A stretch of 64,000 nt of DNA from Ichthyophis bannanicus (Eukaryota > Chordata > Amphibia > Gymnophiona > Ichthyophiidae), in NCBI GenBank assembly GCA_033557465.1, contig CM066035.1, forward strand, positions 905,479,309-905,543,308, in the 5' to 3' direction. The position numbers and the translations under genes are program-made. The notes beneath the pieces are model-generated. The model saw only the letters and a list, made by a program, of their open reading frames with translations. It was not told the DNA's origin and ran no database searches. Below, piece after piece: positions 9,882 through 19,389 of this stretch. Within the stretch, counting starts at the first letter, position 1. Each line of letters starts with the position of its first letter.

Positions 9882-11317
9882 TTTGCAGTCCCCATGGTGT
9901 GGAGAGAGCCAAGCAACCACATAAATGACTGTTACTTTTGTTTGGTGGTTCCTCTTTCCAGCGGAATAGTGAAGCAAAAGAAGTCAAGCATAGTCTACCC
10001 AAACATTGTCTGCATTGAGACCAGTTCCACATGGTGAAGGACTTGCTATTCCAGAACCTCCATCAGAATATTCTCTTGATTCATCTGATGAGGACAAGGG
10101 TGAGCCGACCTGTTCTTCTCCTGGTCCGTCAGCATGCAGTGACCCAGATTTTCACTGGGATGCATATCAATTCCACACAGAATAACACAGGAAGAACTAA
10201 ATGACCTGGTTCGTGATTTGGACTTGGCCAAGAACAAGGCAGAATTGCTAGGATCAAGACTCCAACAATGGAATCTTCTAGAAGATGTCAACATTACTTC
10301 ATATCGAAAGCGCCACCAGCAGTTGGAGCCTTTCTTCAGAAAGGAAAGTAATCTGGTATTCTGTTCCGATATTGAAAGCCTCATGAATGCCTTAAAAATC
10401 ACTCATGACCCACAAGACTGGAGACTATTTATAGACTCTTCGAAACTGAGTCTTAAGGCTGTGCTTTTGAACAATGGAAACCGTCTTCCATCTATTCCAG
10501 TAGCGCATGCCGTCCACATGAGACATACGATAACTTAAAGCGTCTACTGACTTCCATTAACTATAACAAGTACAGCTGGCACCTCTGTGGTGACTTGAAG
10601 GTAGTTGCCCTTTTAATGGGACTGCAGCAGGGATATATAAAATACACGTGTTTTTCTTATGTGAGTGGGATAGCGGAGCAAGGGATTGGCACTACTTGCA
10701 GAAGGAATGGAATCACAGACAAAATGTAACAGTTGGAGAGAAGAATATCTGGCACCCAGCTGTGGTTGAGTCTCACAATCCTGCTACCACCCCTTCGCAT
10801 CAAACTAGGTTTGATGAAAAACTTTGTGAAAGCCATGGATCGCACTTCGCCAACTTTCCGATACCTGCATGAAAACTTCCCTCGATTCAGCAAAGCAAAG
10901 ATTAAAGAGGGAGTTTTTGTGGATCCTCAGATTCGAGAGCTCTTCAAAGATGACCGGTTCAACAACTTGCTGCAGGGTGATGTGAAACAAGCATGGAATG
11001 CTTTTTGCCTAGTGTCAACAAACTTTCTCGAGAATGTTTTTAGTGTAGAAAACTACAAGGAACTAGAAGATATGCTGATGCAGTATCAGAAACTTGGCTG
11101 CAATATGTCTCTAAAGATCCATTTCCTTGATTCCCATCTTGATTTCTTTCCTGACAACTGTGGTATGGTTAGTGATGAACAGGGCAAATGTTTTCACCAG
11201 GATATCGCAACGATGGAGCAAAGATACCAGGGAAAATGGTCCACTACAATGCTGGCTGAGTACTGCTGGACACTCCCCAGAGAAGCTCCCGAACAAGAGA
11301 CAGGCGAAAAAATCTAA
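9882..11317 (+). pseudogene. orphan transposon protein, main (probable catalytic) part
   Basis: Coding resumes with F-A-V-P-M-V-W-R-E-P and D-C-Y-F-C near 9930. After a decayed acidic linker the frame from about 10192 carries L-N-D-L-V-R-D-L, S-R-L-Q-Q-W-N-L-L, Y-R-K-R-H-Q, F-I-D-S-S-K-L-S-L-K (10430), C-G-D-L-K-V-V-A-L-L (near 10590), C-F-L-C-E-W-D (near 10650), then after a frame change at about 10740 G-L-M-K-N-F-V-K-A-M-D, S-L-K-I-H-F-L-D-S-H-L and S-D-E-Q-G-K-C-F-H-Q-D (11170). The spaced acidic residues, with a CxxC between, resemble an RNase H-fold DDE layout; that is inference. At least two frameshifts and early stops show it is dead. Confidence 0.6.
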
Positions 11318-11424
11318 GAAGTAGTCTATAACTTGTTTTTTTATAGGTATTAACCGAAGGCCTATTATATTTACTATTGACATGCATTTCGTGATGTAAA
11401 CATTAATTCTTGTAGGTTACAAAA

Positions 11425-11534
11425 AATACTAGAGCCAACTTTGCAGTTTCACTGTCATATTCGTGTTCAGCTTATAAAAATTGATAAATGACTATTTTTA
11501 TTTCAGTAACATGACTTGTAGAAATTTGTTGACC
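11425..11534 (-). repeat. right terminal inverted repeat of the orphan transposon
   Basis: Complement of the left end: the reversed sequence from 11534 gives GGTCAAC, GTTACTGA, AGCTGAACACGAATAT and TTGGCTC in the same order as 1694-1795. Divergence between the two ends is high. Confidence 0.6.
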
Positions 11535-11934
11535 ATTCGAAAGATGGGGAGATTACTGCTTGATAGAGGGTTTGGAAATCCATTGGGGAGAGGAGTTTGC
11601 ATAGGTTCCTTAAGGTGCAAAGCTTGAAGTAGACTGATTTGGTAATTCAGCTTATTTGTGCCTTAAAGTTGAGTTCTTGGTCTAGTGTGATGCCCAGGTA
11701 ATTAACTTATGTTTTGACCGAGAGTGGGGTATTTATTATGATTGAAGGTGGAGGATTGAAATTCTTGTTTCTTGTGATATGGAGAGCTTCAGACTTGCTG
11801 TGATTAATTTTGAGATTGTGTTCTTTGAGCCAGAGGTTGATTGCTGAGAAGCAGTTGGAGATTTTGGTATAATCTGGTGATTTTAGTGGAGAAGGGGGGA
11901 GGGTTAAGATGATTATGCTGTTTGCATATATTAA
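11535..11934 (-). pseudogene. LINE polymerase fragment (palm and thumb), old minus-strand copy
   Basis: On the minus strand from about 11932 downward, Y-A-N-S-I-I-I-L stands where the Y/F-A-D-D catalytic box should be (both Asp lost). It is followed by I-N-L-W-L-K-E-H-N-L-K-I-N, K-S-E-A-L, V-N-Y-L-G-I-T-L-D and L-x-Q-A-V-I, ending at the orphan transposon. This is the standard L2/Rex1-type order. The piece upstream is at 12290-12670, displaced by a SINE. Confidence 0.65.
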
Positions 11935-12280
11935 GTAGTTTATTTTATTTATTTAGTATACATTTGTATACCGCTACTTCCAGCGATCAGCAGCGGTTTG
12001 ATTACAGATTGGAAATTGTCAAATCATGACAGGAAATTTTTGAGGTATAAACACATTGATTAGACAGGAAAGCACAGCACACAGAACTATTTTACAGGGA
12101 ACATGGGCTATGGAGAGTTAAGTGGCTTGCCCAAGACCACAAGGAGCACCTGTGGGACTAGAAACCCCAGTCCTTCCGGCCCAAGGTTGCTGTCCTCTAG
12201 TGGGATTTGAACCCCCGACCTTCCGGCCCGAAGTACCTTGCCCCAACCACTAGGCCACTCCTCCACTCCACTAGTTGATG
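11935..12280 (-). repeat. tRNA-derived SINE, complete
   Basis: Read on the minus strand it has a Pol III-type head (complement of 12185-12275), a middle core with 'gggcaagccactt' as in CORE/MIR-like SINEs, and a 3' end with 'aaaccgct' and a tail of (aaat) repeats at 11935-11950. It lies in the LINE just before the polymerase catalytic box. Related copies are at 1-74, 12690-12964, 12983-13172, 34333-34515 and 43227-43490. Confidence 0.75.
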
Positions 12281-12289
12281 TTTGATGTC

Positions 12290-12670
12290 ACAGAGGGGTT
12301 GTATGTATATATTAAACAGGTGTGAGGAGAGTGCAGATTCTTGCGGTACTCCTTTGAGGCGGAATGGTACAGATGTGAGGGTGCTAATTTTGATTTATTG
12401 CACACGGCCTGATAAGTAGGAGTGGAACCATTTCAGGGGAGTTCTTTAATTCCTTTATTGTAGAGTTGATTTAGTAGGAGTTGGTGTGAGATAGTCAGAC
12501 ACGGCTGATATGTCCAGGAAAATGAGTATAAACCCTTGTTATGATTTCGGTTCCTTTAATTAGTGTCGAGCAGGGAGATCATGAGGGTTTCCACATTGTG
12601 TTGGGGGGCGGAATCCATGTTGGTGAATGTCTGAAGGATGGTGTTCGTCCAAGTGATCTTGTAACTGCTC
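12290..12670 (-). pseudogene. LINE polymerase fragment (fingers), old minus-strand copy
   Basis: On the minus strand: H-G-F-R near 12615, F-L-D-I-S-A near 12500, W-F-H-S-Y-L-S-G-R near 12420, and G-V-P-Q-E-S-A-L-S near 12345, the degenerate G-V-P-Q-G-S box of LINE polymerases. It precedes the 11535-11934 fragment in coding order. Several stops are present. Confidence 0.65.
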
Positions 12671-12689
12671 CTGAACAACGTTTTTGGTA

Positions 12690-12964
12690 ACTAGAGTGGT
12701 CTAGTGGTTAGGACAAGGTACTTCAGGCCGGAGGGCAAGGGGTTCAAGTCCCACCTGGGGACGGCAATCTCAGGCTGGAGGGACTGGGATTTCTAGTCCT
12801 ATAGGCCCTCCTTGTGGTCTTGGGCAAGCCACTTAACCCTCCATTGCCCATGCTCCCTGTAAGTATTAGCGTATGTGTCTCATATCCCCTCATGTTAAAT
12901 GTATCCCCCAATTGACCGCTTTGACCCGGTGAAAAGTGGGATATAAATACAGCTAAATAAATAA
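12690..12964 (+). repeat. tRNA-derived SINE, complete, plus strand
   Basis: Head with A-box-like 'tggtctagtggttagga' and B box GGTTCAAGTCC (12740-12750), central core 'cttgggcaagccacttaac', 3' part 'gaccgctttgaccc ... gtgggatataaat' and an 'aaat' repeat tail. Same family as 11935-12280 in opposite orientation. Confidence 0.8.
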
Positions 12965-12982
12965 ATATACCTGCCATTCTAT

Positions 12983-13172
12983 TTTATTTAAGTTTTTATA
13001 TACCGCTTTATCATTTCAATCAAAGCGGTTTACATTGAAACTTAAACTTTGATTTTTCTGAGGCAATGGAGGATTAAGTGACTTTCCCAAGGCCACAAGG
13101 AGTGCTAGTGGGAATCAAAACCTGGTCTCTGGGTTCCCAAGCCAGTGTTCTTAACCATTAGGCTACTCCTCC
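12983..13172 (-). repeat. tRNA-derived SINE, related subfamily
   Basis: Starts with the complement of the 3' tail ('tatataccgctttatcattt', then 'aaagcggttta'), then the complement of the core at about 13060-13100 and of the head up to 'aggctactcctcc'. Head sequence differs from the 12690 copy, so it is a different subfamily or an older copy. Confidence 0.7.
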
Positions 13173-13379
13173 ACCTCATTCTAGTCATTAAAGGACAGCC
13201 CAAACCCGGGGTCCTGTGATCTAGATTGGCATGATTTGTGCTGTTCTTTTCTTCCTGAGTTTGTCAGAAGCTTGGGTGTTACTAATTTTTGTTTCATATT
13301 AGGTAGTTGTTGGCAGAGCAGGGAATATTGTTTTGTTACTTGTCCTCAAAAAGTGATGGCTGCATGCCTTTTCATGATT

Positions 13380-13735
13380 TTTCAAAAGTTCTTACAGCTC
13401 AGTATTGTGTATCTACAGGGGGGTAAGTATTCTCGCTTTCCTACTGCAATAGGTTTGCTGTGGGTATTTAATGGAAGAAATAATGTTTCTGGAAATGATT
13501 TTGTGTTTGTAATCTTGTTTGAAGAATTCAGTCAGAACTTTGAGGTCAGAGTAAATTTGGGTGGTATGGTGTAGCTTGGCTGTCCATAATGGACTTTTTG
13601 TCTGAAGGGTGGAAGCTGGAACTGAAGTCAGCTGCATTTGTTGATCTTTCTTGTACATAGATATTTTTAAATGGTCGTTCTTTATATTATGGTGGTGGTA
13701 ACTTTTGAATATGTATATGTCCGTTCCCAATTGTC
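13380..13735 (-). pseudogene. LINE linker between endonuclease and polymerase, old minus-strand copy
   Basis: The minus-strand frame contains S-P-L-W-T-A-K-L then L-T-E-F-F-K-Q-D-Y-K-H-K-I, resembling the 'L-A-E-F-F-x-x-K-I' segment just upstream of the polymerase in L2/Rex1/CR1 LINEs. In coding order it falls between 30940-31170 and 12290-12670, in agreement with one LINE split by DIRS-B. Confidence 0.45.
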
Positions 13736-14339
13736 CCTCTATTCAGGGTGCATGGGTTATGTCCATCTGCCAGCAGATGGAGACTGAGCACACCAAACTG
13801 AAACGCTCCCTCTTAAGTAACCTGTGCCCCTATGCAGAGACAGTTGTCTGTCTCAGCAGGTGGGTGAGCATAGCCTTTACTGGCTGGATCTTGGCTTTGG
13901 TGCTGGGCTGCAGACGTTTGGTGTGCAGAACCTGGTGGATCTGGGTCCCTCTCCTCTTTTCTCCTAGCTACATTTTGAGTTGGCCCTCAGGGTGGGTAGG
14001 AGGTAGCAGCTTCCTCTTCTCCTCACAACCTTTTGGAGGGGGGGGCCCAGTGGTTGAGCTTTTCTGTTCCTGCCTATAAAGTTGTTTTGTTTTTAAGAAA
14101 AGGCAGGTAGTTTGTAGAAGCAGTGGCAGCACAGTGAAGCCTCAGGAATGCAGTCTAAAGGAGCCAGTGAGGGGGTGAGTCTCAGCAGCAGTCTATCCTG
14201 GGCCACAGTGCACATGGCCGATTCGCAGCATGACCACTGGGTTCCTCCTTCGTAAGCTGCCACTGTCCTTCCCTGTCCATTGGGCAGTGAAAGAGATGAT
14301 TGACAAGAAATGCAAACTTCCTGATGCAGGGTTGTGGGT

Positions 14340-14490
14340 CGGTAGGGCATGGCTAAGCTTTATCCTATCCCTCTGGATGAGAGAGAACATTTGCATATTC
14401 CTCAGGCAGACGTGTTGGTGGTGACTCACCAGGAAAACTCCATGCCGATGGAAGGGAGTGTGGCTTTGAAAAACCCACAGGACCAATGAA
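14340..14490 (+). pseudogene. DIRS-B gag fragment 1
   Basis: Reads L-Y-P-I-P-L-D-E-R-E then I-P-Q-A-D-V-L, M-P-M-E-G-S-V-A-L-K-N-P-Q-D-Q, matching DIRS-E gag L-Y-P-L-P-E-A-D-K-E, P-V-E-G-S-T-A-L-R-D-S-Q-D-R (near 46490-46620). The match stops where the Tc1 element begins at 14491. DIRS termini-to-gag DNA at 13840-14340 carries no clear frame. Confidence 0.6.
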
Positions 14491-14795
14491 CAGAGTGCCT
14501 TGCAAAAGTATTCATCCCCTTGGTTTTTGTCCTGTTTTGTCGTATTACATACAACCTGGAATGAAAATGTAGGTTCCTTTGAATGTTAGGTAATGGATCT
14601 AACAATATAGTCCAAATTGGTGAAGTGAAATGGCAATAAAATACCTTGTGTATATATACAAAAAAACAAAAACAAATAAAAACTGAAAAGTTGTCAGTGC
14701 ATATGTGCATCACTTTTGCTATGAAACCCCTAAATAAGATCTGATCCAACCAGTTAACCTCAGAAGTCACATAATTAGTTGATTAGGGTCCACCT

Positions 14796-15522
14796 CCCTC
14801 ACTTGGTTTGCAGCTTGTCGTGCTGTGAGGGCTTGTGTGCATCAGTGATGCTGAGAGCTAAACTATCGGTAGTTTAACTACTGGCAGGGTCTCCCAAGAT
14901 GGACAGGTCTCAGCTGAGGTGCCAGACCAAGACAAACCACCCATCTGGGCAGCAACAGAATGGGATAGTGTTGACGGCGGAGGATCACATTTCTGTGACA
15001 ACGGCAACACCACCAAACTTAAACTGCGCGGAAGAAAGGCCCGGCAATCTACTTCTGTATCTTGCCATGAAAACCCAATGGATAGTTAGAACAAAACAAA
15101 TTTGTGCTGTAGTGCTGGAAGATGAGACCCCCAGGTCGGAAGGCACTCAACTAGCTACTGGGGAAGAGCTGAAGACTTTTCAGAGTAAAGCCAGCATTTA
15201 TGATGTGGTTGGATCAAAGCCCTTGGGACGTCTGACTGCTGATGAAGCTGTAAAGATGTCTTAAGCTTTCTTTAGAAGCTCAGATGATAAGACTTCAACT
15301 TTCATACTTTGGACACATCATGCGGAGAGAGAGATCATTAGAGAAAGGTCAACGCAAAAGAGGAAGGCTAGCAATGAGATGTATCGATACAATAACAGCA
15401 GCTACGGTTACCAGTCTGTCAACAATGAACCACCTGACTGAAGACCGAACACAATTTAGGATAGCTATCCAGAGGGTCGCCATGAGTCGACTCCGACTCG
15501 ATGGCACTTAACAACAACAACA
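14796..15522 (+). mobile_element. retroelement with BovB/RTE-like 3' tail
   Basis: A 10-bp direct repeat GGGTCCACCT flanks the insert (14786-14795 and 15523-15532) and the Tc1 sequence is continuous once it is removed. The 3' end encodes Y-F-G-H-I-M-R-R-E then D-R-x-x-F-R-I-A-I-Q-R-V-A-M-S-R-L-R-L-D-G-T, followed by GTCGCCATGAGTCGACTCCG and an (aac)n tail. The GTCGCCATGAGTCG block is the 3' signature I associate with BovB/RTE LINEs and Sauria-type SINEs. The 5' two-thirds is not recognised. The frame is interrupted. Confidence 0.6.
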
Positions 15523-15595
15523 GGGTCCACCTATGTGCAATCAGTGTCGCATGATGCCTGTATAAATATACCTGTTCTGAAAGGACCCTGACATT

Positions 15596-16392
15596 GCAAC
15601 ACCACTAAGCAAGCAACATGAAGATCAAGGAGCACTCCAAAAAGTTCAGAGATAAAGTTGTAGAGAAGTATAGATGAGGGTTGTGTGTTAAAAAAAAAAA
15701 TTAAAAAAAATCCCAAATTCTGAATATCCCACGGAGCACCATTAAATTCATTATAACAAAACTGAAAGAATATGGCACCACTATAAACGTGACAAGAGAA
15801 GGCCGTCCACCAGAACTTGCAGACTGGGCAAGGAGGGCATTAATCAGAGATGCTACAAAGACACCAAGGATAACACTGAAGGAGATGCAAAGATCCGCAG
15901 CGGAGATGGGAGTATCTGTCGTAAGACCACTTTAAGCCATACGTTCCACAGAGCGGGGCTTTATGGAAGAGTGGCCAGAAAAAAGCCTTTGCTTAAAGAA
16001 AGAAAGAAAACACGTTTTGGAGTTTGCACAACAGCATGTGGCGGACCTCCCAAACACATGGAAGAAGGTTCTCTAGTCATAGATGAAAATTGAATTTTTT
16101 TGGCCATCGTGGGAAACTCCTTGTGTGGCGCAAACCCAACACTTCCCTAAGAGCGCCATTCCCACAATGGTGGGAGCATCATGCTGTGGGGATGTTTTTC
16201 ATTGGCAGGAACAGGAAAACTGGTCAGGATTGAAGGAACAATATATACAGGGCAATTCCTGAGGAAAACCTGTTTCAGTCTGACAGAGATTTGAGACCAG
16301 GACAAAGGTTCACCGTCCAGCAGGACAATTACCCTAAACACTGCTAAAGCTGGTTTAAAGGGAAACATTTAAATGGCTTGGAATGGCCTAGT
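15596..16392 (+). pseudogene. Tc1 transposase, N-terminal and catalytic remnant
   Basis: The frame is badly broken but retains the Tc1 order: a helix-turn-helix-like start (M-K-I-K-E-H-S-K-K-F-R-D near 15619), I-S-R-S-T-I-K-F-I near 15725, G-R-P-P-E-L near 15800, and later 'W-W-E-H-H-A-V-G-M-F-F-I-G' near 16165-16205, the conserved region around the second catalytic Asp. It is cut at 16393 by the hAT element and continues at 18753. Confidence 0.7.
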
Positions 16393-16819
16393 CCAGGGGT
16401 CTGCAACCTTTAAGACATAAAGAGCCACTTGGACCCGTTTCCGAAGGGAAAACAAAAACTGGGAGCCGCAAAACCATTGCGACATTTAAAACAAATCTAA
16501 CACTGCATATATTGTTTCTTACCTTAATGCTATATACGACCCCCTACTTTTCCTGTTAAAATATAGGTGTTTGGCCTATACTCGCCGTATAAGACTACCC
16601 CTCTTCCTTCGCACACCAAAAAAAATACGCCAGAAAATATAACAACAAGAAGTAACAATATTTGATTTCAAAATTATGATGATTTTGTAGTCAAATCACT
16701 AATATGAAATAAAATTATTTTTTCTACCTTTGTTGTCTGACCAATTTATTCTTTGATCATGCTGGTCCTGATCTGAGGCTTCTGCTTTCCTGTCTTCTCT
16801 TAGCTCTCTTTCTGTGGTC

Positions 16820-17339
16820 TATGGTCCATCTGCCAGTTCTTATCTCTTCTTTCGTTTTCTTCACTTCTTTCCATCAGCCTATTTCCAGTCCCTCCCCAAT
16901 ATCAGCCCCTTTCCAGTCCTCACTCCCAGTACCTTCCAATGTCAACTTGCATTCCCATGATTGCCACTGGTGTCCATTTCCTTCCAGTCCCCCTCCTTCC
17001 CCACTGACCAGTCCCTTCTAGTACAAATACCATGGCAGCCCCTCTCAGATCCAGTTCCATTCTCCCATCCCCTCATATCAGCCCATTTGTAGCCTTAGCC
17101 CCCAGTTATCTTCCAGGGCCAGCAGCTCTATCCTCCCCTCCCCACAATCAGCCCATGCCTAGTCAAAGCCCCCCAATCAGCTCGCTTCCAGTGCTAATCC
17201 CCCCTCAACCCCATTACCAGTGCTAGCCTCCCCTAATCAGCCCAATACCAGTCCTACCCCCCATCAGCTCATTACCAGTCCTAGCCTCCCCTAATCAGCT
17301 CATTTCCAGTGCTCGTCCCCTCAACCCCATTACCAGTGC
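16820..17339. repeat. diffuse C/T-rich repeat, degenerate precursor of the minisatellite
   Basis: Irregular repeats of motifs like 'caatcagccca' and 'ttaccagtgct' (for example 17215-17335), with decreasing order toward the left. It merges into the regular minisatellite at about 17340. Frames are open only because of composition. Confidence 0.6.
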
Positions 17340-18416
17340 TCCATCCCTCCATGTCAGCCCCCTCCCTCCCTCCCTCCCTCCATCCATATCAGCTCCCTCC
17401 CTCCCTGTCAGCCCGCCTCCACAATCCCTCCATGTCAGCCCCCTCCATCCCTCCATGTCAGCCCCCTCCATCCCTCCATGTCAGCCCCCCTCCCTCCATG
17501 TCAGCCCCCTCCATCCCTCCATGTCAGCCCCCCTCCCTCCATCCATATCAGCTCCCTCCCTCCATGTCAGCCCCCCTCCCTCCATCCATCCATCCATATC
17601 AGCTCCCTCCCTCGTCAGCCCCCCTCCCTCCATGTCAGCCCCTCCATCCCTCCATGTCAGCCCCCCTCCCTCCATCCATTCATATCTGCTCTCCCTCCCT
17701 CCATGTCAGCCCCCTCCATCCCTCCATGTCAGCCCCCTCCCTCCCTCCCTCCATCCATTCATATCAGCTCCCTCCCTCCATGTCAGCCCCCCTCCCTCCA
17801 TCCATTCATATCTGCTCCCTCCCTCCATGTCAGCCCCCGCCATCCCTCCATGTCAGCCCCCGCGATCCAGCCCTCCAGGTCAGCCCCCCTCCCTCCATTC
17901 ATTCATATCTGCTCCCTCCCTCCATGTCAGCCCCTCCATCCCTCCATGTCAGCCCCCCTCGATCCATCCCTCCATGTCAGCCCCCCTCCCTCCATCCATT
18001 CATATCTGCTCCCTCCCTCCATGTCAGCCCCCGCCATCCCGCCAGGTCAGACCGCCTCCCTCCATCCATTCATATCTGCTCCCTCCCTCCATGTCAGCCC
18101 CCTCGATCCATCCCTCCATGTCAGCCCCCCTCCCTCCATGCCAGCCCCCTCCATCCCTCCATGTCAGCCCCCCTCCCTCCATTCATTCATATCTGCTCCC
18201 TCCCTCCATGTCAGCCCCCTCCATCCCTCCATGTCAGCCCCCCTCGATCCATCCCTCCATGTCAGCCCCCCTCGATCCATCCCTCCATGTCAGCCCCCCT
18301 CCCTCCATCCATTCATATCAGCTCCCTCCCTTCATGTCAGCCCCCCTCCATGTCAGCCCCCTCCATCCATCCATTCATATCTGCTCCCTCCCTCCATGTC
18401 AGCTCCCGCCCGTCGT
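17340..18416. repeat. 1.1-kb minisatellite inside the hAT element
   Basis: Dozens of head-to-tail units built from CCCTCCATGTCAGCCCC alternate with CCATCCATTCATATCTGCT segments, giving higher-order units of about 20 and 45-65 bp. All three plus-strand frames stay open for over 300 codons because the units lack stops, so the predicted proline/serine-rich proteins are artefacts. The minus strand is rich in GGAGGG and GGGGGG runs and could form G-quadruplexes. Confidence 0.9.
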
Positions 18417-18638
18417 CTGCAGCCGCGGCGCCCTGCCACGTACGGAACCGCGGCTGTGCTTTTAAAATCATCTCGGAGCCCTTCCTGTCTTGACGGGCTC
18501 CGTGCAGCATTGTCCCGCCTCCAAACTTCCGTTAGAGGCGGGACAATGCTGCACGGAGCCGTCAAGACAGGAAGGGCTCCGAGATGATTTTAAAAGCACA
18601 GCCGCGGTTCCCTAAGAGACAGGGAACCGCGGCTGCAG
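18417..18638. repeat. large near-perfect palindrome
   Basis: The inner arms 18444-18521 and 18535-18611 are complementary over about 77 bp with one single-base length difference, around a 13-base loop. Outer arms starting CTGCAGCCGCGG (18417) and ending CCGCGGCTGCAG (18638) extend the symmetry with some mismatches. It lies near the right end of the hAT element, next to the minisatellite. Confidence 0.92.
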
Positions 18639-18752
18639 AAGAAGGGAGGGAGCCCATAACGCGACGTTTAAAGCGGGCAGTGTGCTCCGGAGCCGCGGCA
18701 AAGGTGAGAGAGAGCCGCATGCGGCTCCGGAGCCGCGGGTTGCCGACCCCTG

Positions 18753-18975
18753 GCCTAGTCAAAGCCCAGATCTCAATCCAATTGAGAATCTGTGGCATTA
18801 CTTGAAAATTGCTGTACACCCAACGCAGTCCATCTAACTTGAAGGAATTGGAGCAGTTTTGTCTTAAGGAATGGGTGAAAATCTCAGTGGCTAGATGTGC
18901 TAAGCTAATGGAAATATACCCCAAGAGACTTGCAGCTGTAATTGCAGCAAAAAGTGACTCTACAACATATTGACT
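18753..18975 (+). pseudogene. Tc1 transposase, C-terminal remnant
   Basis: Continues from 16392 after removal of the hAT element and one duplication: S-P-D-L-N-P-I-E-N-L-W-H (near 18767, here written with substitutions), the conserved block containing the third catalytic acidic residue in Tc1 transposases. Stops and a premature end follow by 18975. Confidence 0.75.
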
Positions 18976-19199
18976 TAGGGAGGTGAATACGTATGCACAC
19001 TCCTGCTTTGTTTCTTGGGTTTTATTTTTGTTTTAATTATTGTTGGTGTTACAATAAAGGATATTTTGCACCTTCAAAGTCGTAGGCATGTGTATATCAC
19101 ATGGTGCTAACCCCCAAAACTCCATTCTAATTCCAGGTTGTAATGCGACAAAAACAGGACAAACACAGAAGGGATGAATACTTTTTGCAATGCACTGTA

Positions 19200-19389
19200 A
19201 CTATGTACATTGTAAATAAGATTTAAATGTGTTTTGTATAACTTTGAGAGAACTATATACGTAGGATTAACTTTTATGTGGAACGTATAGTGGTAATTAC
19301 AATGGATTTATGGGGAAGGGTTGAGTATGTAATTACAGGGTGGCAGGAATACGATTTGAAAATGCAATGTATGGCTATATGAAAAATGT
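19200..19389. other. unassigned AT-rich sequence
   Basis: No recognisable frame or repeat. It lies between the Tc1 right end and the LINE remnant; it could be DIRS-B non-coding DNA or the distal part of the LINE. Confidence 0.4.

Larger units (their letters stand above)
1694..11534 (+). mobile_element. DNA transposon encoding an orphan zinc-motif protein family; split by DIRS-A
   Basis: Imperfect terminal inverted repeats of about 100 bp bound this segment. Both ends start GGTCAAC (1694-1700; complement 11528-11534) and share an internal block AGCTGAACACGAATAT at 1751 and, inverted, ending at 11472. Between them lie the two halves of one protein-coding region (2145-2373 and 9882-11317) interrupted by DIRS-A. 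Without later insertions the element is roughly 2.3 kb. It sits inside the minus-strand LINE, between its conserved aromatic-D-Y-C-N-S region on one side and upstream polymerase sequence on the other. I recall this protein as a widespread hypothetical family of animals, but know no established superfamily for it. A clear target-site duplication is not visible. Confidence 0.55.
16394..18752 (+). mobile_element. non-autonomous hAT element carrying a minisatellite and a palindrome
   Basis: Terminal inverted repeats CAGGGGTCTGCAACC (16394-16408) and GGTTGCCGACCCCTG (18738-18752) are typical hAT termini. A perfect 8-bp target duplication GCCTAGTC flanks them (16386-16393, 18753-18760), the hAT hallmark. 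Subterminal sequence is also inverted: 'agagccact ... ggagccgc' on the left and 'gagagccgcatgcggctcc' on the right. No transposase frame is present; the interior is C-rich repeat DNA (16820-18416) plus a 222-bp palindrome (18417-18638). It depends on a hAT transposase in trans. Confidence 0.9.
14491..19197 (+). mobile_element. Tc1-like transposon, degenerate, with two nested insertions
   Basis: Left end AGTGCCTTGCAAAAGTATTC (from 14494) is the complement of the right end at 19176-19197 (GAATACTTTTTGCAATGCACT). Both ends continue into the same 'ttgtcctgttttgtcg' and 'tacaacctggaat' blocks. A TA dinucleotide follows on the right (19198-19199). A transposase remnant on the plus strand lies at 15596-16392 and 18753-18975. 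Inside it sit a BovB-like retroelement (14796-15522) and a hAT element (16394-18752). Stripped of these it is about 1.6 kb, the usual Tc1 size. Confidence 0.85.

Noticed and set aside
17340..18416. CRISPR-like array
   Set aside because: Vertebrate context, no unique spacers, irregular unit length, no cas genes.
17309..18587. Three long overlapping Pro/Ser/His-rich open frames of 336-394 codons
   Set aside because: They are translations of a minisatellite in all three frames; no start context, splice sites or domains, and the frame stays open only because the repeat unit has no stop.
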